NCBI GenBank assembly: GCA_946481465.1
Contig: CAMLOC010000335.1
Span: 1-5,022, forward strand
From: an uncultured Shinella sp.
GTDB lineage: Bacteria; Pseudomonadota; Alphaproteobacteria; Rhizobiales; Rhizobiaceae
Length of the DNA: 5,022 nucleotides
Reading direction: 5' to 3'
Part shown: one piece after another, positions 1-4,835 of the stretch
How the letters are laid out: each line of letters begins with the position of its first letter
Position numbering within the stretch: the first letter of the stretch is position 1
Notes under the pieces: model-generated
Seen by the model: only the letters and a program-made list of their open reading frames with translations
Told to the model about the DNA's origin: nothing
The model's database searches: none
Position numbers and translations under genes: made by a program

Positions 1-60
1 GCCACCCCCTCATCCGACCCTTCGGGCCACCTTCTCCCCGTGGGGGGAGAAGGGAAGAGC
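1..60. repeat. Rhizobial-type palindromic intergenic repeat (partial, cut by window edge)
   Basis: This C-rich then G-rich stretch resembles the palindromic repeats scattered between genes in Rhizobiaceae genomes; that family resemblance is from memory. Seen directly: a perfect 10-bp stem, CCTTCTCCCC at 30-39 against GGGGAGAAGG at 44-53, with a 4-nt loop, and a smaller CCC-TTC-GGG hairpin at 18-26. It begins 17 bp beyond the aldolase stop codon. The hairpin could slow or end transcription of that gene or protect its mRNA 3' end, but no T-run follows it on the minus strand, so it is not a standard intrinsic terminator. The left boundary may lie outside the window. Confidence 0.6.
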
Positions 61-76
61 GGTTGCGCCCTTTCCG

Positions 77-973
77 TCAGGCCTTCGTCGCGCTGGCGGC
101 GTAGATCTCGTCGATCGTCCGGGCGAGGCTGGCGTTGAAGTCGGCGTCGGTCATCGTTGCGCGCAGGTCCTCGGTGAGGGCGCGCGAGAAGCTGGCGATC
201 ATGCCGTGGTTGTGGCTGAGCTTCTCGCAGGCGTCCGCCCGGCTGTAGCCGCCGGAAAGGGCGACGACGCGGGTGACCGCCTTGTGTGCGACGAGCGGCC
301 CGTAGAAATCCGCGCGCGTCGGCAGGGTCAGCTTCAGCATGACCTTCTCGCCGGCCGGCAGGGCGTCGAGCGCGCGGGCGATCTCGTCACGCAGGATCGC
401 CTCGGCCTCCTCCTTGCTCGGGCTCTTGATCGAGACTTCCGGCTCGATGATCGGCACGAGGCCGTGGCCGAGGATCTGCCGGCCGATGGCGAACTGCTGC
501 TTCACCACGGCGGCAATGCCGGTCTTGTCGGCATGGGCGATGACCGAGCGCATCTTGGTGCCGAAGATGCCCTTCTTCACCGCGCGGGCAAGCAGGGCGT
601 CGAGATCGGGCATCGGCTTCATCACCTGCGCGCCGTTCTCTTCCGCCGCAAGGCCCTTGTCGACCTTGAGGAAGGGCACGACGCCGCGGTCCTCCCACAG
701 ATAGGCCGGCACCGGCCTGCCGCCCGCCTCGCCGTCCATGGTCTTCTCGAACAGGATGGCGCCGATCACCTTCTCGCCGGTGAAGGCCGGCGCCGTCATG
801 ATGCGCACGCGCATCTCGTGCATCAGGCGGAACATCGCCGCCTCGCCGTCATAGTCGCTCTCGGCAATGCCGTAGAGCCGGAGGGCGCCCGGCGTGGAAC
901 CGCCGCTCTGGTCGAGGGCGGCGATGAAGCCCTCCTTGCCGGTCATCTGCGCCATCATCCTTGCATCGGCCAT
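77..973 (-). CDS. fda: Class I fructose-bisphosphate aldolase
   Basis: The predicted 298-residue cytosolic enzyme interconverts fructose 1,6-bisphosphate with dihydroxyacetone phosphate and glyceraldehyde 3-phosphate through a Schiff-base lysine, in glycolysis or gluconeogenesis. It matches the short bacterial class I aldolases of about 295 residues (the Staphylococcus Fda type). Visible motifs: FIAALDQSGGSTP at about 16-28, which contributes the phosphate/substrate aspartate; PFLKVDKG at 100-107; the IIEPEV acid segment at 175-180; KLTLP at 214-218, whose lysine is the likely Schiff base; and the phosphate-binding ALSGGYSR at 238-245. The frame stays open to 1210, but the start at 973 is supported by a GGAGG six bases upstream and by where similarity begins. 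The gene lies 70 bp downstream of the winged-helix/TPR regulator on the same strand and may be read from that promoter. The family call is firm; the symbol varies (fda, fbaB). Confidence 0.96.
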   Translation of the reverse strand: MADARMMAQMTGKEGFIAALDQSGGSTPGALRLYGIAESDYDGEAAMFRLMHEMRVRIMTAPAFTGEKVIGAILFEKTMDGEAGGRPVPAYLWEDRGVVPFLKVDKGLAAEENGAQVMKPMPDLDALLARAVKKGIFGTKMRSVIAHADKTGIAAVVKQQFAIGRQILGHGLVPIIEPEVSIKSPSKEEAEAILRDEIARALDALPAGEKVMLKLTLPTRADFYGPLVAHKAVTRVVALSGGYSRADACEKLSHNHGMIASFSRALTEDLRATMTDADFNASLARTIDEIYAASATKA

Positions 974-979
974 GGGTTT

Positions 980-984
980 CCTCC
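980..984 (-). promoter_or_regulatory. Shine-Dalgarno site fixing the aldolase start
   Basis: On the minus strand, AGGGAGGAAACCC precedes the ATG at 973. The GGAGG core is six bases from the start codon. It selects this start over the upstream in-frame extension, which overlaps the regulator gene and has low-complexity Arg-rich composition. Confidence 0.85.
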
Positions 985-1037
985 CTGTTGCGGGCCGGGA
1001 CGCGGCGCGCCCTGCCCTGGTCTTTCGTGCCTGCCGT

Positions 1038-1060
1038 CCGGCCTCATGCCGGAAGGCCGG
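1038..1060 (-). other. Hairpin spanning the regulator stop codon
   Basis: A 7-bp stem, CCGGCCT at 1038-1044 against AGGCCGG at 1054-1060, with a 9-nt loop, covers the last codons and stop of the winged-helix/TPR gene. No T-run follows in the direction of transcription, so it is a poor terminator and would not clearly separate this gene from fda. It might pause or process a shared transcript. In GC-rich DNA such stems also arise by chance. Confidence 0.3.
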
Positions 1061-2552
1061 CCTTGCGATAGCCCTCGACGAAATGCGCCCGTGTCGCCGC
1101 ATCGCGGAACGGTTCCGTCTCCGCCCATTGGCGGGTCGAGAAATGCGGGTTTGCGACGAGGAACAGTTCGACCTCCGCCCGCGCCTCGTCGAGCCGGCCG
1201 AGCTGGGCAAGGCTTGCCGCCAGGAACCGGCGCGAGCCGGTGCGGTAGGTCTCGTCCCGGGTCAGCGTCTCGACGGCGGCCGCGTAGGCGCCGGCGGCAT
1301 ATTGCGCCTGGCCGAGCGTCAGGTAGTACCAGCTTGCCGGATAGGGATTGAGCCGGAAGGCCTTGCGGATCTGCTCCAGCCCCTCCTCGATGCGGCCTGC
1401 AAGCACGAGGATGTCGGAAAGCGTGGCGAAGGTGTCGGCCTCGTTCGGATCGAGCGCGATGGCCGTCTCGAACGCGGCATCCGCCTCCTCGAAGCGGCGC
1501 TCGTAGGCGAGGAGGTTCGCCAGCACCCAGCGGCAGCCCGCATCGTTGGGGTCTATCGCCACGGCCTTCTGCGCAAGGGCGAGCGCAAGGCCTCGGGCCG
1601 GCTCCTCCGGCTCGCCCCAGTGCACCCAGCCCATCCAGTGGTTCATGGCCAGCCAGCGATGGGCCTCGGCATAATCGGGATCGAGCGCGACGGCGCGCGT
1701 CAGCATCAGATGCGCCTCGCGCGCCGTCTGCGGCGAAAGGTCGATCAGTTTTCGCGCCCGCACGCACAGGTCATGGGCCTCGAGGCTCTTCGGCCGGTTG
1801 CGCGGCGGCGGGGCGCGCAGGCGCCCCAGCAGCGCCTCGACGATCTTGCCGGCGACCTCGTCCTGCACGCGAAAGATATCGTCGAGGCTGCGGTCGAAGC
1901 GCTCCGCCCACAGATGGCCGCCGTCGAGCGCATCGACCAGCTGCACGTTGACGCGCACGCGCCCGCTGGTATGCCGGGCGCTGCCCTGCAACAGGTAGCG
2001 CACGCCGAGGTCCCCGGCGACGGCGCGCACATCCGCCGCCCGGCCCTTGTAGGCGAAGGCCGAGTTGCGGGCGATGACGAAGAGGCCGGGCATGCGGGAA
2101 AGGTCGGTGATGAGGTCTTCCGTCAGCCCGTCGGAAAAGCTCTCCTGCTGCGGGTCGCCGCTGACATTGACGAAGGGCAGGACGGCGATCGACGGCCGGT
2201 CGGGCAGCGGGCGCGCCACAAGCGCCTGCGGCGCCGTGGGGCCAGTGAAGCGGTAGCCGACGCGCGGCACGGTCGAGATCCATTCGCCGCCGCCTTCGGC
2301 CGGGCCGAGCAGCTTGCGCAACTGGGCGATCTGGACGGTGAGGTTGCCTTCCTCGACGGCGGTGCCCGGCCAGGCCGCATCCATCAGCTCGGCCTTGCCG
2401 AGGATTTCGCCGGGCCGGCCGACCAGCGCGGCAAGCAGCTTCAGCCCGCGATGACCGACGGCAACGGGGTCGTCGTTCCGAAGGAGCGTTCCCGCACCGG
2501 AATCAAGCACGAACGGACCAAAGGCGAAGCGCGCTCCCTGCATAGGGGGCAT
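1044..2552 (-). CDS. Winged-helix / TolB-like / TPR multidomain transcriptional regulator
   Basis: A 502-residue protein, predicted soluble with no membrane segment. Residues about 8-104 form an OmpR/PhoB-type winged helix (FGPFVLD strand, recognition-helix region EEGNLTVQIAQLRKLLG at 67-83, wing STVPRVGYRF at 93-102). Residues about 118-245 match the TolB-like region of the 'adenylate cyclase-like' family (RPSIAVLPFVNVSGD at 119-133, FSDGLTEDLITDLSR at 139-153, GHLWAERFDR at 212-221). From about 275 to 470 there are TPR-like helix pairs with alanine-rich repeats ending in DPN/DPD, and the tail ends in HFVEGYRKAGLP. There is no receiver domain and no cyclase catalytic domain, so control is probably by ligand or protein binding to the TolB/TPR part; that is inference. 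Neither ATG (2552, or 2543 giving 499 residues) has a Shine-Dalgarno. A -10-like TATAGA overlapping the first ATG favours leaderless initiation at 2543. Target genes are unknown; fda, the adjacent DUF1127 gene, or itself are the obvious candidates. Confidence 0.9.
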   Translation of the reverse strand: MPPMQGARFAFGPFVLDSGAGTLLRNDDPVAVGHRGLKLLAALVGRPGEILGKAELMDAAWPGTAVEEGNLTVQIAQLRKLLGPAEGGGEWISTVPRVGYRFTGPTAPQALVARPLPDRPSIAVLPFVNVSGDPQQESFSDGLTEDLITDLSRMPGLFVIARNSAFAYKGRAADVRAVAGDLGVRYLLQGSARHTSGRVRVNVQLVDALDGGHLWAERFDRSLDDIFRVQDEVAGKIVEALLGRLRAPPPRNRPKSLEAHDLCVRARKLIDLSPQTAREAHLMLTRAVALDPDYAEAHRWLAMNHWMGWVHWGEPEEPARGLALALAQKAVAIDPNDAGCRWVLANLLAYERRFEEADAAFETAIALDPNEADTFATLSDILVLAGRIEEGLEQIRKAFRLNPYPASWYYLTLGQAQYAAGAYAAAVETLTRDETYRTGSRRFLAASLAQLGRLDEARAEVELFLVANPHFSTRQWAETEPFRDAATRAHFVEGYRKAGLPA

Positions 2553-2581
2553 CTATAGCCGGTTTTGGAAGTTTTTGAGAA
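2552..2581 (-). promoter_or_regulatory. Candidate promoter for the winged-helix regulator
   Basis: On the minus strand, TTCTCA (2581-2576, 4/6 to TTGACA) and TATAGA (2557-2552, 4/6 to TATAAT) are separated by 18 bases. A start site 6-8 bases beyond the -10 would fall at about 2543-2546, next to the ATG at 2543, giving a leaderless or nearly leaderless mRNA. This fits the lack of a Shine-Dalgarno. The -35 lies inside the 11-bp repeat array, as expected for an autoregulated promoter. Both hexamers are weak, so this is tentative. Confidence 0.35.
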
Positions 2582-2604
2582 CTTTTTGGGACCCTTTAAG
2601 GACG
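2561..2604. promoter_or_regulatory. Four 11-bp tandem T-rich iterons, possible regulator operator
   Basis: Four consecutive 11-mers start at 2561, 2572, 2583 and 2594: GGTTTTGGAAG, TTTTTGAGAAC, TTTTTGGGACC and CTTTAAGGACG. Columns 3, 4, 8 and 9 (T, T, G, A) are invariant, and the consensus is about TTTTTGGGAMC. OmpR/PhoB-type winged helices typically bind head-to-tail half-sites spaced 10-11 bp on one helix face. The array lies 9 bp from the start of exactly such a regulator and 73 bp from the divergent DUF1127 gene, so it is a natural autoregulatory or shared operator. The T-tracts in helical phase would also bend the DNA. The repeats are seen directly; the binding is inferred. Confidence 0.5.
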
Positions 2605-2676
2605 GTTCCCCGCCCCTCCCGCACAATGGCGCCTTCAGACGCGGGCTTTTCCGCGAAAAATCCCCTGGAGGCGACC

Positions 2677-2880
2677 ATGCGCCACGTTTCCACGGCAAGG
2701 CTATCCGCCCTGCCCGACCTTGCACGCCTTCGCGCCCGGCTGGCCGCCTGGGACGCGCGCCTGCGCTTTCGCCGGGACCTCGCCCGCAAGACGGCGGAGA
2801 CCCCGCACCTGATCGCGGATATCGGCCTGACGCGCGCGGCGGCCGAGGCCGAGATCGCCAAGCCGTTCTGGCGGGTGTAG
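2677..2880 (+). CDS. DUF1127 (YjiS-like) small protein
   Basis: A 67-residue basic protein with the DUF1127 signature: a tryptophan in an Arg-rich helix (LAAWDARLRFRRDL at 22-35), DIGLTRAAAEAEIAKPFWR at 48-66, and an end just after the FWR motif. Small DUF1127 proteins are numerous in Rhizobiaceae. Several have been linked to RNA interaction, phosphate or carbon metabolism and stress phenotypes, but no role can be assigned to this one. The ATG at 2677 has GGAGG at 2667-2671, five bases upstream, and the Arg-rich domain follows directly, so this start is preferred over the open frame reaching back to 2575. A small CGCGG/CCGCG hairpin (2640-2655) lies in the leader just before the ribosome site. 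It is divergent from the winged-helix regulator, shares its control region, and is followed 24 bp later by the reading frame leading into the MFS transporter. Confidence 0.9.
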   Translation: MRHVSTARLSALPDLARLRARLAAWDARLRFRRDLARKTAETPHLIADIGLTRAAAEAEIAKPFWRV

Positions 2881-2947
2881 AACCGGCGGGACGGTGAGGA
2901 TCGCATGACGGCCGAAAGCACGACGGCAGGGCAGGGCACTGCATATG

Positions 2948-3090
2948 GCTTGAAACCCCTCCCTAAATCCCTCCCCACAAGGGGGAGGGACTTAACCCGC
3001 GGCCCCTCGATGGCCAAAGGGACCGGAAAAGCAAGCGCCTTGCTTTCTCCCCCCTTGTGGGGGAGATGCCGGCAGGCAGAGGGGGTGTTC
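2948..3090. repeat. Palindromic intergenic repeat element between two CATATG copies
   Basis: Three hairpins in a row are visible: TCCCTCCCC/GGGGAGGGA (2968-2976 with 2982-2990), AAAGCAAG/CTTGCTTT (3028-3035 with 3039-3046) and TCTCCCCC/GGGGGAGA (3046-3053 with 3059-3066). The outer arms also pair over distance: CCCCACAAGGGGG at 2973-2985 is the reverse complement of 3050-3062. This is the layout of the common Rhizobiaceae C-rich intergenic repeat; the family match is from memory. CATATG occurs at 2942-2947 and 3091-3096, exactly at the two edges, and could be a 6-bp target duplication. The element is open in the frame of the downstream transporter and carries a GAGGGGG near its right end that could act as a ribosome site. 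Confidence 0.75.
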
Positions 3091-3093
3091 CAT

Positions 3094-4254
3094 ATGCGAT
3101 TGCCTTGCCACAATGGGCAGGGAGGCGGCATTCCGCTGGCCGCGATGGCCGGCATCATCGCGACCGTCTCGGTCTTCGCGTTGGCGCAGGGGCTGACCTA
3201 TCCGCTGCTCAGCTTCATCCTGGAGCGGCAGGGCACGACGCCCGGCCTCATCGGCCTGTCGGCGGCCATGACGCCGCTCGGCTTCATCGTCTCGGCGCCG
3301 CTCGTGCCGCCGCTCGCGCGGCGCCTCGGCGGGGCGCGGCTGGCGATCCTGTGCGCGCTGCTCGCCGCGCTCACGCTTGCCGCCATCGCGCTGCTGCAGG
3401 ATGTCGCCGCCTGGATGCCGCTGCGCCTTCTCCTCGGCGTCTTCGCCAACCCGCTCTATGTCGTCAGCGAGACCTGGCTGATCGCGCTCACGCCCGCCGC
3501 GCGCCGCGGCCGCATCCTCGGCCTCTATTCCTCGCTCGTCTCCGGCGGCTTTGCCGTCGGCCCGCTGTCGCTCGGCCTTGTCGGCACGGCGGGCTGGGCG
3601 CCGTTCCTCGTCGGCATCGTCGCCTTCCTTATATGCGGCCTCATCGTGCTTGCCGTTTCCCGGCGCCTGCCGCCGCTGCCGCGGGAGGGCGAGGCGGCGT
3701 CGCTCCGCGGGATTTTCCGTCGCGCGCCGCTCATCCTCTTCGCGGTCTTCACGGCGGCGGCCTTCGAGCAGACCGTCATGTCGCTCCTTGCGGTCTATGG
3801 CGCGGCGCTCGGCAGCGGCGAGGCGCGCATCGCGGCCCTCCTCACCGTCTTCGTCGCCGGCAATGCGGTGCTGCAGGTCGGGCTCGGGCGCATCGCCGAG
3901 CGCTACGGCGCGGCCCGCACCATGCTGGCCTGCACGCTTGCCGCGCTCCTCGTCTGCCTGCTCCTGCCACTGGCCTTTGCCGGCCGGGGCGTCTGGCCGC
4001 TCATCTTCCTCTGGGGCGGAGTGTCGTTCGGCATCTATACGATGGCGCTGATCGCGCTTGGCGAGCGCTTTTCCGGTGCGGCGCTGATCGCGGGCAATGC
4101 CGCCTTCGCGCTCGTCTGGGGTATCGGCGGCATGGTCGGCGCGCCCGTCACCGGGCTTGCCATGCAGGGTATCGGCCATCACGGCCTGCCCGCCGTTCTC
4201 GGCCTGCTGTGCCTCGCGCTCGCCTTGCTGCTTCTCGCAGAGCGGCGCCGTTGA
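3094..4254 (+). CDS. MFS transporter, 12 transmembrane segments, substrate unknown
   Basis: A 386-residue inner-membrane protein of the major facilitator superfamily. Approximate membrane segments: 15-35, 48-72, 82-102, 107-131, 141-164, 169-189, a cytoplasmic loop 190-210 (RLPPLPREGEAASLRGIFRR), then 211-235, 244-264, 274-296, 299-321, 329-356 and 364-382. A degenerate motif A (ARRLGGARL, 75-83) joins segments 2 and 3, and a second copy-like IAERYGAAR (267-275) sits in the C-terminal half. NPLYVVSETW (119-128) and RRGRILGLY (137-145) resemble the YcaD-like exporter group, but the substrate cannot be told. Three starts are possible. The ATG at 3094 (chosen) has GAGGGGG eight bases upstream, supplied by the repeat. 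The ATG at 3145 is closer to the first helix but has no well-placed ribosome site. The ATG at 2905 has a good GGTGAGGA four bases upstream but adds 63 residues mostly translated from the repeat. Convergent with the WGR gene, with six bases between stops. Confidence 0.92.
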   Translation: MRLPCHNGQGGGIPLAAMAGIIATVSVFALAQGLTYPLLSFILERQGTTPGLIGLSAAMTPLGFIVSAPLVPPLARRLGGARLAILCALLAALTLAAIALLQDVAAWMPLRLLLGVFANPLYVVSETWLIALTPAARRGRILGLYSSLVSGGFAVGPLSLGLVGTAGWAPFLVGIVAFLICGLIVLAVSRRLPPLPREGEAASLRGIFRRAPLILFAVFTAAAFEQTVMSLLAVYGAALGSGEARIAALLTVFVAGNAVLQVGLGRIAERYGAARTMLACTLAALLVCLLLPLAFAGRGVWPLIFLWGGVSFGIYTMALIALGERFSGAALIAGNAAFALVWGIGGMVGAPVTGLAMQGIGHHGLPAVLGLLCLALALLLLAERRR

Positions 4255-4265
4255 CAGCTGTCAAC
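4250..4265. repeat. Perfect 16-bp palindrome carrying both convergent stop codons (copy 1)
   Basis: GTTGACAGCTGTCAAC is a perfect palindrome. The TGA ending the transporter (4252-4254) and the TGA ending the WGR gene (4263-4261) are its symmetric halves, leaving only CAGCTG between the genes. A 19-bp stretch (4247-4265) is identical to 4606-4624. It fits TTGAC-N4-GTCAA, the Fnr/FixK-type box pattern, and also contains TTGACA on each strand. As RNA it can form a short hairpin extended by GCC/GGC with one bulge, but no T-run follows on either strand. Its role is unknown: binding site, bidirectional 3'-end element or cassette boundary. Confidence 0.7.
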
Positions 4266-4518
4266 CGGCATTGCCGCCCTCGACGGCGCGATAGCCGCGT
4301 CGCTGTTTCTGCACGGCAAGCCGGTCGGCTTCGCGGCAGGCGGCGGTGAGACTCTCCATCACCTCGCCGCGCGCCCGGGCATAGACGCCGATCCGCCCCC
4401 ATTCGCGCACCAGCAGCACCGTGCCGAAGAGATCGCGCGTCACCGTCAGCCGGTAGAAGCGCTGCATGTTGCGGGCCGCGTCCCGGCGTTCGAAATGGCT
4501 TGACCGCGTCTCTTCCAT
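4261..4518 (-). CDS. Small WGR-domain protein
   Basis: An 85-residue protein consisting almost entirely of a WGR domain: HFERRDAARNMQRFY (8-22), LTVTRDLFGTVLLVREWGRIG (24-44, with the name-giving W40-G41-R42), an alanine-rich helix (about 57-69) and the usual C-terminal KQRRGYR (71-77). WGR domains occur in PARP-type enzymes, where they help bind nucleic acid, and as short stand-alone proteins of unknown function common in rhizobia. The ATG at 4518 is chosen because the ERRD..RNM..FY stretch usually begins the domain; the frame is open to 4623 but that part looks noncoding. No Shine-Dalgarno is evident. A 13-bp palindrome, GGCGAG-T-CTCGCC (4521-4533), lies two bases upstream of the start. The gene is bracketed by two identical palindromes (4250-4265 and 4609-4624), the upstream one suited to controlling it. 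Convergent with the MFS gene. Confidence 0.85.
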   Translation of the reverse strand: MEETRSSHFERRDAARNMQRFYRLTVTRDLFGTVLLVREWGRIGVYARARGEVMESLTAACREADRLAVQKQRRGYRAVEGGNAG

Positions 4519-4607
4519 GGGGCGAGTCTCGCCGCGGGGGCGAATCCCGTCCAACGACTTTTTGCGATCGGTGGCGCGGCATCGATTCACGCGGCTGATG
4601 GATGGGC

Positions 4608-4625
4608 CGTTGACAGCTGTCAACG
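4608..4625 (-). promoter_or_regulatory. Palindrome copy 2: Fnr/FixK-like box or -35 region upstream of the WGR gene
   Basis: CGTTGACAGCTGTCAACG is an 18-bp perfect palindrome whose inner 16 bp equal copy 1 at 4250-4265. Its centre is about 98 bases upstream of the WGR start codon. TTGAC-N4-GTCAA agrees with the general Crp/Fnr-family (Fnr, FixK, Dnr) half-site arrangement. Separately, the minus-strand TTGACA (4623-4618) is a perfect -35, but the hexamer 17 bases on (CATCAG, 4600-4595) is a poor -10. Activation through a bound regulator would fit this imbalance. The actual binding protein is not identifiable from sequence alone. Confidence 0.45.
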
Positions 4626-4647
4626 CGGGCCCGGCGGCGGCGGGGAA

Positions 4648-4835
4648 AAGAATCGGCGCCGGGGCGACAGGCGATTCTTCTGCCGCGCGGCGCGATGCCC
4701 GTCCGGTCCCGCGGCAAGGGAGTCGGAATCCAGTGGACGACGGGTCGCCGGGAATCGTGCGAGTCCTGATTCTCCGGGATTCCCGGGCCTTGCCGCCAGG
4801 GCCTCGTTAACCAAAAAACGCTTGACGCGACTCGC
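4648..4835. repeat. Nested inverted repeats in the intergenic region
   Basis: Seen directly: AAGAATCG 4648-4655 with CGATTCTT 4672-4679; GCGGCAAGG 4711-4719 with CCTTGCCGC 4788-4796; CCGGGAATC 4748-4756 with GATTCCCGG 4778-4786, nested inside the former; and GCGAGTC 4759-4765 with GACTCGC 4829-4835. A competing pair is GGAATCC 4725-4731 with GGATTCC 4777-4783, and CCGGGA-T-TCCCGG at 4774-4786 is itself an odd palindrome. Most arms contain a GANTC. They could be paired protein-binding sites or a folded RNA; no promoter or T-run terminator around them settles which. Confidence 0.5.
4807..4827 (+). promoter_or_regulatory. CtrA-like half-site and -35-like element
   Basis: TTAACCAA (4807-4814) differs at one base from the CtrA half-site TTAACCAT, and CTTGACG (4821-4827) resembles the -35 of rhizobial housekeeping promoters. 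No convincing -10 lies 16-18 bases further on (CACCGT region), which is compatible with an activator-dependent promoter or with chance. The next gene starts about 190 bases downstream, which would give a long leader. This is the only relatively A-rich spot (CCAAAAAACG) of the intergenic region. Confidence 0.3.

Noticed and set aside
30..54. Intrinsic terminator after fda
   Set aside because: The hairpin is strong but no T-run follows in the direction of fda transcription; better described as part of the intergenic repeat.
206..1351. Long + strand open frame (381 codons) opposite fda
   Set aside because: Antisense to clearly recognisable aldolase and regulator genes; Arg/His-rich composition typical of shadow frames in GC-rich DNA; no domain recognised.
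894..2558. 554-codon + strand open frame opposite the winged-helix/TPR gene
   Set aside because: Exact antisense shadow of a protein with well-defined domains; no recognisable motif.
2961..3070. Insertion sequence or CRISPR array
   Set aside because: No transposase, and the repeats are inverted hairpin arms within one element rather than regularly spaced direct repeats with unique spacers.
4466..4810. 114-codon + strand open frame over the WGR upstream region
   Set aside because: Antisense to the WGR start and runs through the palindrome and inverted repeats; composition looks noncoding.
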